DNA of 64,000 nucleotides from Pedobacter sp. W3I1. Lineage in GTDB: Bacteria; Bacteroidota; Bacteroidia; Sphingobacteriales; Sphingobacteriaceae. The stretch is from assembly GCF_030816015.1 (NCBI RefSeq), contig NZ_JAUSXN010000001.1, positions 5,766,001 through 5,830,000 of the forward strand, in the 5' to 3' direction. Shown one piece after another: positions 20,286 through 29,225 of the stretch. The notes beneath the pieces were generated by a model. The model was not told where the DNA came from, did no database searches, and was given only the letters and a program-made list of their open reading frames with translations. Position 1 is the stretch's first letter, and each line of letters opens with the position of its first letter. The translations under genes were made by a program, and so were the position numbers.

Positions 20286-20641
20286 TATTGGCCGGTACTC
20301 AACAACACTAAAGTACAAGCTTCAACGGGCTCAATATCATGCTGATCCAATAATTTTTCTAGCTCGTAATTTTCTGTCCCGGGATTAAAAATTACGCGTT
20401 TGGGTTTGGTAGCCAGAATATAATCGTGGTATTGTGGTTGCAGCGCGGGGCCAATATACAAGGTTATGGTATCAATATCGTGGTGGATTTCGCCAGGTTT
20501 TTCAATTTCTACGCCTGCAACCTCTCCTTTTTTTATGCCCACGTTAACAATTTCGTGATTGAAACGTTTGAGCATATTGGCTGCTTTATAGGAATATCTG
20601 GAAGGATCTGGCGAAGCGCCAATAATCAAAGTCTTTTTCAT
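20282..20641 (-). CDS. CoA-binding domain protein (YccU-like)
   Basis: A 119-residue single-domain Rossmann-type protein. N-terminal KTLIIGASPDPSRYS is the nucleotide-binding loop of the CoA_binding_2 family, and the C-terminal FNPGTEN and EACTLVLL stretches match the rest of the domain. Members bind CoA or acyl-CoA, but their physiological role is unclear. Its stop overlaps the stop of the convergent PagL-like gene. 33 nt downstream of the DinB-family gene. Confidence 0.85.
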   Translation of the reverse strand: MKKTLIIGASPDPSRYSYKAANMLKRFNHEIVNVGIKKGEVAGVEIEKPGEIHHDIDTITLYIGPALQPQYHDYILATKPKRVIFNPGTENYELEKLLDQHDIEPVEACTLVLLSTGQY

Positions 20642-20674
20642 AATGTGATAACACAGATTTAGAGATTACAAAGA

Positions 20675-21142
20675 TTAAAATTTTGATAGCAATGCGATTT
20701 GGCCTGAGTGATAAGCATGATGTTGTGCCAAACCACTTACGAGTTCGACGTTGGTTACACCTGTACCTGAAGCAGGATTTCGCTCACTCTTTACTTCATC
20801 ATCCCATTGGTTATTTTTCATGGTTTCGCACAGACGGATGAGTTCTTCGTTTGCAATCTTAAAATCAAAGATGATGCGTTCCCAGGCCTGTGGTGTTCTC
20901 GCTTCTGGTTCGGGCCAATCGCCTCTTGTAGGCTCAGCAGATGGCTTACCAGTCAATCTTGAGGTAACTTCTTCTGTCCACGCGGTTAAATGCAGCGCAA
21001 TTTCGGCAATAGAATGCGCACCCGGCACTAAATGGCTAAACGCAATTTCAGGGTTAACATTATTTAGGGTTTGCATAACATGGTTGCCATGCCAGGCATC
21101 ACCATTAAATGCTTTTTTAATTTCATTCGTGATATTAAACAT
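20675..21142 (-). CDS. DinB superfamily protein
   Basis: A 155-residue four-helix-bundle protein. The three metal-binding histidines of DinB/YfiT-like proteins are visible: one in HSIAEIALHLTAW (about residue 43-55), and two in QHHAYHSGQI near the C-terminus. The family includes thiol-dependent transferases and proteins of unknown function; catalysis cannot be assigned. Follows the FAD-dependent oxidoreductase gene on the same strand by 33 nt. Confidence 0.8.
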   Translation of the reverse strand: MFNITNEIKKAFNGDAWHGNHVMQTLNNVNPEIAFSHLVPGAHSIAEIALHLTAWTEEVTSRLTGKPSAEPTRGDWPEPEARTPQAWERIIFDFKIANEELIRLCETMKNNQWDDEVKSERNPASGTGVTNVELVSGLAQHHAYHSGQIALLSKF

Positions 21143-21175
21143 ACCAAAACAACAATTTGGGCAATATAAAGTTTG

Positions 21176-22717
21176 TTAAGACGCCTTTAATATTGCATTT
21201 GCACAGTTAATTCCATCTATTGCGGCCGATACAATTCCACCCGCATAACCCGCACCTTCTGCGCAAGGATACAAACCCTTTACCTGAGGATGTTGATAAG
21301 TCTCTTTATCTCTCGGAATTCTGACCGGAGAGGAAGTTCTGCTCTCTACCCCAACCAAAATGGCTTCATTAGTATAATAACCTCTGATTTTTTTACCAAA
21401 TAAAGGTAATGCTGCGCGCAAACTATCTGATACAAAATCGGGTAAAATATTATCCAGCATCGAACTTTTGGTACCAGGCAGATAAGAGTTCTTTGGCAGA
21501 TCAATGGACAATTTATTGTTCACAAAATCAACCATCCGCTGTGCAGGCGCTACTAAGTTACCGCCTCCGGCCTCAAAGGCAGCTTTTTCAATTTCCGACT
21601 GGAAATGTAACATCCTCAATGGATCGTAGCCCTGAACATCATTTAAGGTAACCTGAACCACTGTCCCAGAATTAGCATAAGGATTATTTCGCTTAGAAGG
21701 CGACCAACCATTTACCACGATTTCATTTTCGCCAGTGGAACAAGGCGCAATAATACCTCCGGGGCACATGCAAAAAGAAAACACCCCACGAGTACCCACC
21801 TGTTCCACCAAACTGTAGTACGCGGGAGGTAAAAACTCCGATCTGATATCGCAATGATACTGGGCTGAATCAATAATTTCCTGAGGATGCTCAATCCGCA
21901 CGCCCAAGGCAAATGGTTTTGCCTCAATCAGGATATTTTTACTGTTCAATAATTCGTACACATCTCTTGCGGAATGACCTGTTGCCAAGATAATATCATC
22001 TGCGAACAATTTTTCTTCGAAATTGATCTCAATTCCTTTTACTTTTCCAAATTCGATTAAAATATCAGTCATTCGGCTATCGAACATCACTTCGCCCCCG
22101 GCATTTAGGATCGTATCTTTAATGGAAGTGATAATATGTGGAAGTTTATTCGTGCCAATATGTGGACGGGCATCGATAGCAATATCAGCTTCTGCACCAT
22201 GATTTACAAAAACCTGGAGCACCTTATTAATATCGCCCCGTTTATTGGATCGGGTATACAGTTTACCATCCGAATAGGTTCCTGCGCCGCCTTCGCCATA
22301 ACAATAATTAGATTCGGTATTCACTAAACCCTGCTTATTTATGGCGGCCAAATCTCTCCGGCGTTGCTTTACATCTTTACCACGTTCTATTATAATGGGC
22401 TTTAGTCCATTTTCGATACATTGTAAGGCTGCGAATAACCCAGCCGGGCCAGCACCAATAATAATTACAGGTTTAGCATTGCTTACATTTTTATAGTTAA
22501 TAGTGTATACTTCGGGAATGGCTTCTTCATCCACAAACACTTTTACCTGAAGCCGGAAGATCACTTTTCTCGAGCGGGCATCTATCGATCGCTTCAGGAT
22601 TTCATAGCCCTTAATTCTTGATTCGGGTAATTTTAAGGTTTCAGCCAGCTTCTGATTAATCACCTCTGTTTGCTCTACCTCATGCGGGAGCAGTGTAATT
22701 TCGATGTCTTTTTGCAT
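21176..22717 (-). CDS. FAD-dependent dehydrogenase (COG2509 type)
   Basis: A 513-residue flavoprotein from the ATG at 22717; an upstream ATG at 22759 would add 14 residues, but MQKDIEITLLPHEV is the family-like start. An N-terminal ~85-residue domain precedes the dinucleotide-binding VIIIGAGPAGLFAA and the downstream IIERG. FSFCMCPGGII and the late YPCAEGAGYAGGIVSAAIDG, the second FAD-binding motif, are typical of the uncharacterised FAD-dependent dehydrogenase family found in many bacteria. Substrate unknown. Likely cytoplasmic. Confidence 0.85.
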   Translation of the reverse strand: MQKDIEITLLPHEVEQTEVINQKLAETLKLPESRIKGYEILKRSIDARSRKVIFRLQVKVFVDEEAIPEVYTINYKNVSNAKPVIIIGAGPAGLFAALQCIENGLKPIIIERGKDVKQRRRDLAAINKQGLVNTESNYCYGEGGAGTYSDGKLYTRSNKRGDINKVLQVFVNHGAEADIAIDARPHIGTNKLPHIITSIKDTILNAGGEVMFDSRMTDILIEFGKVKGIEINFEEKLFADDIILATGHSARDVYELLNSKNILIEAKPFALGVRIEHPQEIIDSAQYHCDIRSEFLPPAYYSLVEQVGTRGVFSFCMCPGGIIAPCSTGENEIVVNGWSPSKRNNPYANSGTVVQVTLNDVQGYDPLRMLHFQSEIEKAAFEAGGGNLVAPAQRMVDFVNNKLSIDLPKNSYLPGTKSSMLDNILPDFVSDSLRAALPLFGKKIRGYYTNEAILVGVESRTSSPVRIPRDKETYQHPQVKGLYPCAEGAGYAGGIVSAAIDGINCANAILKAS

Positions 22718-22833
22718 ATCATGTCGGGTTTTTATCCCGAACGCTACAAAGATAAACATCTGAAAAAGATTTACAGCATCTGCTAAACTAGTGCATTGAA
22801 ATTCACCATCAGCCCTTATTACCCATTTCTTAA

Positions 22834-23595
22834 TCAGTTTTCGTGTTTTACCTGCAGGTTGAAAATTTCAACTTCTCCGTAGGCATCACAAGATTCTCCT
22901 TCTACTTTTTTATTGCCTTTGCAAGAAGATTGCACATACGCACCGGCTTTGAAATAAGCATTACTGTAACTTCCTTCGAAAGTATATTTTAATTCATCAT
23001 TATAATAACAGGCCGTTTTATTGTTGGCCACTACAAATTTAACGGTAAACCTGGTACCTAAAATATAATTTGCATCTAAAGTAACCCGATCAGCCCCATT
23101 GGCCGATATCAATAGCTTTGAACCTTCTAACCGAAAAAAGATTACATATTTATCGGCATCATGAATTTGTCCGATTACGATATGCTTTCTCACTTCCGGA
23201 AGATGCACCACACGCTGATCGATCGTTAAGCTGTGTTTTCCTTCTGATGATGACCAGGCAGCTGGCGTTTTACCATCATTGAGCATTTCCCTTAATTCTG
23301 ATCGGGAAAAATTAGAACCACTAGTCGTTTCTCCACCTACCGTAGCCTTAAAACTTACTGCATCTTTATTTTTATTCAGAAAGAAATAATTCTGATCACT
23401 GTAGTGATTAAGTTCGGGCTGCTTAATTTCGTCGGGATTGCCATTGTGCGCTGTATTTACCGGCAGCGTAAGTTTCCAGTTTTCTAAATTCAATACCTCG
23501 CCGGGAACAGTTTCATTACTTTTGACCTTTTGCGCCCAGGAAAAACCATTAATAAAGAATAGGATCAGGAAAATGAATATCGATTTTATTTTCAT
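22834..23595 (-). CDS. Polysaccharide lyase family 7 alginate lyase
   Basis: A 253-residue secreted lyase, the last gene of the alginate locus. Signal peptide ends GFSWAQ (~22). All three PL7 motifs are present: SRSELRE (97-103), GQIHD (142-146) and YFKAGAYVQ (214-222), covering the Arg, Gln-His and Tyr used in beta-elimination of mannuronate/guluronate linkages. QIH rather than QVH is often linked to G-preferring or mixed activity, but specificity needs testing. Single-domain with no lipobox, so periplasmic or secreted. 10 nt downstream of the PL6 gene. Confidence 0.93.
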   Translation of the reverse strand: MKIKSIFIFLILFFINGFSWAQKVKSNETVPGEVLNLENWKLTLPVNTAHNGNPDEIKQPELNHYSDQNYFFLNKNKDAVSFKATVGGETTSGSNFSRSELREMLNDGKTPAAWSSSEGKHSLTIDQRVVHLPEVRKHIVIGQIHDADKYVIFFRLEGSKLLISANGADRVTLDANYILGTRFTVKFVVANNKTACYYNDELKYTFEGSYSNAYFKAGAYVQSSCKGNKKVEGESCDAYGEVEIFNLQVKHEN

Positions 23596-23605
23596 TGCTT
23601 AAAGA

Positions 23606-25934
23606 TTAGCGATTAAGGTTGGCGCCCAGATAATTTTTATTTCGGGTATTATTTTTTATTGTATCATTGGTTTTCATCGTAAAATCATTTACTGAAGCAT
23701 GGGCAAAATCAGGATCGATGTTATAGATTTGTTTCCCCATTACTTTACCGTAAGTAGAACTTACTTTTCCGGATTGATAAAAATTGCAATAATTTACATT
23801 CAGGTCATCAGCAAGGTATTCTTCAAATTTAATGCTGCTCCCGCCCTGACCAGATTTATAAAATATACTGTTAAAAATAGTTGCACGCTGTACGCCGATT
23901 AAACGTACTGCCGCACCTTTCTCGCGGTTATCTACATTATTAAAACTACATTGATTGATGGTTAGAAACGGGCCCAGGGTACTTTCATCGTTTCCGCCAC
24001 GGTATAAATTAATTGCACTACCTAAAATATTGCTGAATACGCAATTTTCGATCAGCATATGCTCTGCATTATAAATGCCTTTATCTTCCTTTTCTGCAGA
24101 AAAATCGATTGCTGTTCCCGAAATATTATCGAAAAGTGTGTTTTTGATGATGATGCTATCGGCAAAGGTACTTTTAGTGGCTTTAATGGCACTAAATGTG
24201 CTTTCGCTAAAGTTATAAAACCGGCAGTTGGATATATTAAGGTTATAATGTTTATTCATTGGTTTAGTGGTACTTTTAATGCCCGCCTGCACATCGCCAA
24301 AACTTTCGAAAGTACCTGAAAAGGCAAGACCATCAACCCATAGTTTACCTCCATTTTCTATCGTAATAAAAGCAGCTAAAGGATCTGTTGCTGCATTTAC
24401 AAGGACAGGTTTTTCCTTTAGCCCCTTCGCTGCCATTAGCACCAATTCTTTTTTAATGATGATTTCTTCTTTAACTTTATAATTGCCTGATTGGCTAAAT
24501 AAGATGGTATCGCCATTTTGAAGTCCGGCCAACAATTGGTTGATGCTTTCTGCGTCGGCAGGTTTTATGCTTACTTTTCTATTTTTTAAGGTTCTAGCTG
24601 CAGCATTTGGCTTAAACCAGGAAGCGCCTGCATTTTTCTTTTCGGCCCATTTAATTTCGGTTTGCGCTATGCCAAAAGTTTTATTACTTATTGGTATACC
24701 GATTCCATTAATGGTTTTATTTTTAACTTTTACAGATTCAAATCCTTGTGGAGGATTTAATTTATTTGTAGTGCTTACGGCATTGCCGCTAAAAACCAAA
24801 CCTGCTTGCCGGTTATAATCAGTATAAACAGCATCTGCTGTTGTAACTACTAAATTGTGTTTAAACTGAACATTTTCTGGAGCTAAAGTACGTTCGGCAT
24901 CTTTACCTGTTCCGAAATCGATATGATCGCAATCAATAAAGGTATTGTGGTAAATGGTGGCATCTTTTACCTGATAATAACGGTTTATGGCTGAATTGGG
25001 TACACCGTTCATTACCGCCAGTGCTGCTCTGAAAGCAGAACCTTTTAAATCTTTAAAAACATTGTCAAAAACTTTATGCCCCGGATTAATGATTCTTACC
25101 CCGCCAGTAAAGGATTTGCCGTTGCCTAAAAAAAGATTCCCGTTTACTACATTTTTACTGCCATGGCGTAATACTACACTTCCTTCGCATTCGTAAAAGG
25201 TATTGCTGCTCACTTCGTTTTCGCCGGATTTGATGGAAACAATTTCCACTTCTCCATTACAATGCTCGAAATAATTATCCTTAATCATCGTACGCGAGGC
25301 CGTTAAAGAATAACGTGAAACGCCAATGCGCATGGTTTCGCCTCCATTTGAGCCTAGCCGCTGCCGCCCGTTAAAATAATTATGGTCTATGCTGTGGTAG
25401 TTTTCCTGACTTCTTTCGTCATTGAGCTCTACAATCAGGGTTGGCCCGGCATTCATTTTATTGCCGATGGTACAGTGATCAATACGGTTATGTTTGCCCA
25501 CAAAGCACAATCCAATTATCAGTCTTAAAACGATCGGCCTGAGAAAAATCCTCTATTACAAAATCGGTTATCCTGCAGTGATTGGCCAGTGCATTGGTAC
25601 CTGTTTTAAAAACAATAAGATCACCTTCAGGACTGTATCCATCTTTAAAATGCAGTCCTGATATTTCCAGGTAATTGCCAGAGATTTTTAGGTTTGATGC
25701 ACCACTTATAATTACGCCTCCTGGGGTTTGCGCCTTTATCCTGATTGGTTTTTGGGCTGTCCCTTGTGCACTTAATTTTAAGGTAACATCTTTCCAAACA
25801 CCGTTGGCTATGGTAATCACGTCGCCAGGCTTTGCTTTCGAAAGTGACTGTTCGAGTTCCCTTTTATCTTTTACCAGCTGTGCAAAGGCATTTACACTGA
25901 AGCAGGAAAGAAGTAATAAAATAACCAATCTCAT
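23606..25934 (-). pseudogene. Polysaccharide lyase family 6 alginate lyase, frameshifted
   Basis: Two adjacent reading frames together make one ~770-residue PL6 enzyme (right-handed beta-helix, two domains). The 5' part begins at the ATG at 25934 (MRLVILLLLSCF, signal peptide ending AFAQ) and continues to DNWIVLCG, then stops. The 3' part continues GKHNRIDHCTIGNKMN to the end at 23606. At 25497-25499 an extra G in GGG breaks the frame; deleting one G restores CGKHNRID exactly. The catalytic Lys/Arg region of PL6 lies in NERSQENYHSIDHNYF-type and RIGVSRYSL sequences in the 3' part. The ORF beginning MCFVGKHN at 25510 lacks the signal peptide and would not fold alone. Either a real null allele or an indel error. 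Confidence 0.85.
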
Positions 25935-25938
25935 AACA

Positions 25939-27516
25939 TTATTTTTGAACATAAATATCAAACTTGATGGTTGATGTACCTGCAGTAGAAGTTGCTTCTT
26001 TTACCCTGATCAATGCATTTTTGTAGGTGCTGGCACCAACATCCGGAATTCGGGCATAAATAAGGTAAGCCGTTGTGGTATTAAATATGCCTGTAGTTGC
26101 CGCAGCAGTAGCATCAAACCTCGAAGAGCTGCTTGCTGGTGCCGCAATGTTGTTCATTGTTAAAAAGAAATTATCATCTATGGCATCAATATTATTGGCG
26201 TTAAACTGTGCATACACATTATCTATACCTGCGGAAGCGCCTGGTACTAAAACCCTGAATCTTGTAGCCCTTAATGCGCCGGCGTTGGCAATTGTCCACG
26301 ATGTGCCATTACACTTAAAGTTTGTTGCCACACTTCCAGTATTTGTTGGACTGTAAAATGCTGGTCCTGTACTGGTGCCATAAAATAAAAAGGCCATAGT
26401 TGCCTCGCTTGCATTTAAATTGCAATTACCCAAAGTAGTCCCGGTTTCAGAAAAGAAAATGGTGTTAGTAGCAGTCGTTTGTGCATTCATTACCACATCA
26501 CGGTACAGCGTACTGGCATAATTTACATTAAGCGGCAGGGTTAATTCTGACTGTACATCATCAAGATCTACCCCAACAATTTTTAAATTGGCTGCCCGTT
26601 TACGATAGGTATAATTATAACTCAGGTTATAATTTAAGCTCGAGTTTAAATTTGAAAGGCTCGATATGAGTGAAAAAGCACCCTGATAATCATCATAAAT
26701 ATCGATTCGTTTAAGCCCGGTTACGGATGTAATATTTCCTGATACCGTGGTAACAGCACTTAAATTTGGCGTAATATTGGTTGGGAAACCCACAAATTTT
26801 GGTTTGAACAAAGTAACATCAACCGGCATGGCGATAATCTGTTCGGTAGTTTGGTTGTAAATATCCTTAGCCACCACTTTAATATGCTGAGATGCCCTGC
26901 GATAGGTGTAGGCATAATTTAAGGCATATTGTTTTACCGCATTTAAGCCTGTAATGCTGTTCACCAATACATAGGTACTTTCGGTTTGGTAATCGTCGAA
27001 AATATCTACCTGAGCCAATCCATAATCGGAGCTAATGTTCGCTGTTATCGCTGTTTTGCCACCATTCAGATCAGCTGTGATTTTTGCCGGTAAATCTTTT
27101 AACTGTGGGAAAGCGGGATCAAAGTAAGTGATTTTAACAAAACCTTCAATTGTACTGTTATCATCCTGTTTGGCTAATATTTTAACGCCAAGGGCTTTGC
27201 TCATGTTGTTTAACGGAAATGAAGCCGTAGGGATGATTAAACTATAGGTTGATGCATTGTTTGGTGAGGCCACCGAAATAAGCGAATCGGTAGCATTACT
27301 TCTTACCAGATAAGAGTATATATAACGGATGCCTCCACTCAAAGTAATATTCGCCGTTACATCTGTATGGGTACTAAAGGTTTTGGTTGCCCTGTTGAAA
27401 GTATAATCTTTGGCGCTAAAAGTACCTACATTTTCAATCTCGTTTTTTTTGCAGGATGTTAACACGGTAATTATTGCAAAAAAATAGCATATGGGTTTTA
27501 ATAACGTTCTCATCAT
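25939..27516 (-). CDS. Putative surface glycan-binding lipoprotein of the alginate locus
   Basis: A 525-residue lipoprotein with lipobox LTSC (Cys22), downstream of a SusD gene where surface glycan-binding (SusE/F-like) proteins are found. Two tandem Ig-like repeats share DIFDDYQ...YAYTYRRA...VVAKD (about 170-220) and DIYDDYQ...YNYTYRKR...IVGVD (about 272-318). The C-terminal ~190 residues form another domain rich in Ala, Thr and Asn, probably the binding module. No recognised family; binding of alginate is inferred from position only. Confidence 0.65.
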   Translation of the reverse strand: MMRTLLKPICYFFAIITVLTSCKKNEIENVGTFSAKDYTFNRATKTFSTHTDVTANITLSGGIRYIYSYLVRSNATDSLISVASPNNASTYSLIIPTASFPLNNMSKALGVKILAKQDDNSTIEGFVKITYFDPAFPQLKDLPAKITADLNGGKTAITANISSDYGLAQVDIFDDYQTESTYVLVNSITGLNAVKQYALNYAYTYRRASQHIKVVAKDIYNQTTEQIIAMPVDVTLFKPKFVGFPTNITPNLSAVTTVSGNITSVTGLKRIDIYDDYQGAFSLISSLSNLNSSLNYNLSYNYTYRKRAANLKIVGVDLDDVQSELTLPLNVNYASTLYRDVVMNAQTTATNTIFFSETGTTLGNCNLNASEATMAFLFYGTSTGPAFYSPTNTGSVATNFKCNGTSWTIANAGALRATRFRVLVPGASAGIDNVYAQFNANNIDAIDDNFFLTMNNIAAPASSSSRFDATAAATTGIFNTTTAYLIYARIPDVGASTYKNALIRVKEATSTAGTSTIKFDIYVQK

Positions 27517-27530
27517 TTAATTTTTATACA

Positions 27531-29222
27531 TTAATAACCAGGATTCTGTGGAATTACGATCTCATTATTTACATCAATTTCCCGCTGAGGGATGGGTAAA
27601 AGCATTTTCTGCTCAGTAACATTTGCACCCAATGCATCAGCCGTACCTCTTTTATATTTGGTATAGAAAAGCGCATAATCAAGCACATAGTGATTTTTGA
27701 TGGTGGCAACAAGCACATTGTTCCGCACCAGATCGAAGAAACGCTGATTTTCGAAAGCCAGCTCTAACCGACGCTCGTTTAACAAAGCGGTTTGAAAAGA
27801 TGTGGCATCGCTAATTGCCCCGGTACCAGAAGCCGGATACAAATAGAAACCGGTATTAAATGTTCCACTAACATAATTTACTGCTCCGGCACGTTGCCTG
27901 ATCTGGTTGATGATGGTTACAGCAGTTCCTGTAGCACCATCAAAACCCGTAGCCTCTGCCTTCATCAATAAAATATCGGCATAACGTAAAACGGGAAAAT
28001 CATTTTCAGCATCACTTTTATACAGTTCGGCAGAAATAAATTTGTTGTTGTAAAACGGGGTTGATGTTGTACCGTAAGAAGCAATGTTTACTGTTTTCCT
28101 ACTATCTATCGCATTGTTTCCAGAAGGTGTTTTAAAAGCACTGATCAGATCAACCTGCGAAGGGCAGTTGTACCAGCTCCCATCGCCTGGAACTATGGCA
28201 TCGCCACTTCCTGATGGCGCATAAAAATTTGCCATGGGGTTGCCAAGGCCAACCAGTCCAGCTTTATAACGCACTGCAAAAAGAATTTCTTTATTCATTT
28301 CGTTGTTAATGCTGAATACTCTTGAATAAGTACTTTCCAAACCATAACCACTGTTGGTGATTATATCGTTTAACAGGGCAAGTGCCTCCGTTTTCTGATT
28401 GAGTGTTAAATATACTTTGGCCAGCAGACCCTCGGTGGCCCAAACATTGGCACGGCCAAGCTCGGCTGAGGCAATAGCTCCATAGGCAGTTCTGCTGAAC
28501 TGGTTTTTTGCGCCCAAAAGATCTGCTAAAATGAGCTGGTAGGTGGCGGGTACCGAAGAGCGGTTAATCTGTTTCGCCTCCGACGGAATTACGGGTTCGG
28601 TAAGGATAAACATACCACCAAATAACCTTACCAGATTAAAGTAATGGTACGCACGTAGGTATAAAGCCTGCCCGATCAACTGTGTTTTTTGAGCCGCTGT
28701 TACCTTTGCAGTTGCTTCGCTATAAATTAACTGGCCATTGTTATAACTTACGCCTAAACTTTTAAGCACATAGTTAATGTTGCGGATGTTTTTGTAAACG
28801 CTTAAATAGTAATTGTAAATCTGAGGGTTCTGCGCACTCAGCGTGTAAAGGTTCAGATCATTAAAATCGTCGTTAATGCTCGATGCACTTGTGGGCGCAT
28901 GTTGCACCACATTATCGCTCCGCAATTCGGTAAGCATCCATTCGTAGTTTAATGGCTCCTGCAAACCGTTATAACAACCATTAAGTGCCGAATTTACTTC
29001 AGTATAATTTCGATAATAGTTGTTTACGGTAACGTTAGACTGAGGTTCAACGTCGATGAGTTTCTTGCAGGATACGAGCCCTGTTAAAAAAACCGCAGCA
29101 AACAAATAACAAAGTTTATGCCCTGGTTGGTGTTTAATTTTATGATACCATATATTATTGATTAAAATAACTGTTGTTATCATATGGTTATATTTTCTGG
29201 TTAACTTTTGAAAGACATTCAT
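27531..29222 (-). CDS. SusD/RagB-type glycan-binding lipoprotein (pair 1)
   Basis: A 563-residue outer-membrane lipoprotein that caps a SusC transporter and binds oligosaccharide. After the lipobox LVSC come LIDVEPQSNVTVNNYY, typical of SusD. The middle holds the TPR-like helices (ALYLRAYHYFNLVRLFGG), and the C-terminal LLNERRLELAFENQRFFDLVR and LLPIPQREIDVN are signature sequences. The N-terminus is odd: about 45 residues precede the hydrophobic lipoprotein signal, so the true start may be internal to the reading frame (an ATG at 29183 leaves 32 extra). Starts 4 nt after the SusC stop. Confidence 0.93.
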   Translation of the reverse strand: MNVFQKLTRKYNHMITTVILINNIWYHKIKHQPGHKLCYLFAAVFLTGLVSCKKLIDVEPQSNVTVNNYYRNYTEVNSALNGCYNGLQEPLNYEWMLTELRSDNVVQHAPTSASSINDDFNDLNLYTLSAQNPQIYNYYLSVYKNIRNINYVLKSLGVSYNNGQLIYSEATAKVTAAQKTQLIGQALYLRAYHYFNLVRLFGGMFILTEPVIPSEAKQINRSSVPATYQLILADLLGAKNQFSRTAYGAIASAELGRANVWATEGLLAKVYLTLNQKTEALALLNDIITNSGYGLESTYSRVFSINNEMNKEILFAVRYKAGLVGLGNPMANFYAPSGSGDAIVPGDGSWYNCPSQVDLISAFKTPSGNNAIDSRKTVNIASYGTTSTPFYNNKFISAELYKSDAENDFPVLRYADILLMKAEATGFDGATGTAVTIINQIRQRAGAVNYVSGTFNTGFYLYPASGTGAISDATSFQTALLNERRLELAFENQRFFDLVRNNVLVATIKNHYVLDYALFYTKYKRGTADALGANVTEQKMLLPIPQREIDVNNEIVIPQNPGY

Positions 29223-29225
29223 ACA

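Noticed and set aside
23606..25510. PL6 as two separate genes
   Set aside because: The second part has no signal peptide and the two frames join exactly at one extra G.
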